From an uncultured Collinsella sp. (GTDB taxonomy: Bacteria; Actinomycetota; Coriobacteriia; Coriobacteriales; Coriobacteriaceae), in NCBI GenBank assembly GCA_934650095.1, contig CAKUFT010000037.1:1-14362 (forward strand): a stretch of 14,362 nt of DNA. Reading direction: 5' to 3'. The position numbers were made by a program, and so were the translations under genes. Below the pieces are notes generated by a model that ran no database searches, was not told where the DNA came from, and was given only the letters and a program-made list of their open reading frames with translations. Positions 14,320-14,362 of this stretch are shown in pieces (the first letter of the stretch is position 1; every line of letters starts with the position of its first letter).

Positions 14320-14347
14320 AATATAGCCTATGCAGACGGAATGTCTA
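14320..14347 (-). promoter_or_regulatory. Possible truA promoter overlapping the upstream stop codon
   Basis: On the minus strand TAGACA (14347-14342) and TATATT (14325-14320) each match 5 of 6 sigma-70 consensus positions and are 16 bases apart. The TAG of the -35 is the stop codon of the upstream gene. The start site would fall near 14313, so the RNA would begin within the terminator stem. Confidence 0.45.
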
Positions 14348-14362
14348 CTCAGCGGTCTCCTC
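14345..14362 (-). CDS. C-terminal end of an upstream gene, possibly ribosomal protein L17
   Basis: Only five codons and the stop are inside the window, reading Glu-Glu-Thr-Ala-Glu-stop on the minus strand. The frame runs off the window edge. A strong terminator follows, as expected at the end of an operon. The order rpoA, rplQ, truA is common in bacteria, and some actinobacterial L17 proteins have Glu/Ala-rich tails, so rplQ is a reasonable guess. It is inferred from synteny only. Confidence 0.5.
   Translation of the reverse strand, partial: EETAE

Noticed and set aside
1..14362. CRISPR array, toxin-antitoxin, phage defence or integrated element
   Set aside because: I found no regularly spaced repeats, no small gene pairs of that kind, no integrase or transposase, and no composition break. 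All large frames are explained by housekeeping genes.

Overview
The window reads as a GC-rich chromosomal segment from a Coriobacteriia-type actinobacterium. Collinsella or a close relative is my best guess, from codon use, protein flavour and gene content; no 16S gene or other decisive marker is present. It is mostly housekeeping sequence, with eleven complete protein genes and the last few codons of a twelfth. I see no tRNA, rRNA, CRISPR array, insertion sequence or prophage gene. No gene-free stretch exceeds about 225 bases.

Layout. Positions 19-2734 (+): a small ACT-domain protein, citrate synthase (gltA) closed by a strong terminator, then a Cof-type HAD phosphatase. Positions 2812-9116 (-): a second HAD phosphatase, adenine deaminase, tyrosyl-tRNA synthetase and a long U32-family protein of the RNA-hydroxylase type. 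Positions 9279-11471 (+): a class A penicillin-binding protein with a low-complexity tail, divergent from the U32 gene. Positions 11656-14362 (-): arginine repressor argR, a family 2 glycosyltransferase, tRNA pseudouridine synthase truA, and the C-terminal end of an upstream gene that synteny suggests is ribosomal protein L17. The two convergent junctions are a REP-like inverted repeat (2757-2815) and a pair of oppositely oriented intrinsic terminators (11494-11606).

The genes do not form one pathway. They cover carbon entry to the TCA branch (gltA), purine salvage (adenine deaminase), translation and RNA modification (tyrS, truA, U32 protein), cell wall synthesis (PBP) and arginine-linked regulation (argR). 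Most appear to be single-gene transcription units.

The observations I rate highest are these. First, ArgR carries Asn where the family normally has the first of two ligand-contacting Asp residues, which raises the question of which amino acid it senses. Second, a large near-perfect hairpin directly upstream of the second HAD gene buries its Shine-Dalgarno sequence, with a possible promoter positioned to start the RNA at the hairpin base. Third, the truA upstream region holds a possible promoter whose -35 overlaps the previous stop codon and which fires into a UUCG-looped terminator. I did not find a convincing new multi-gene system.
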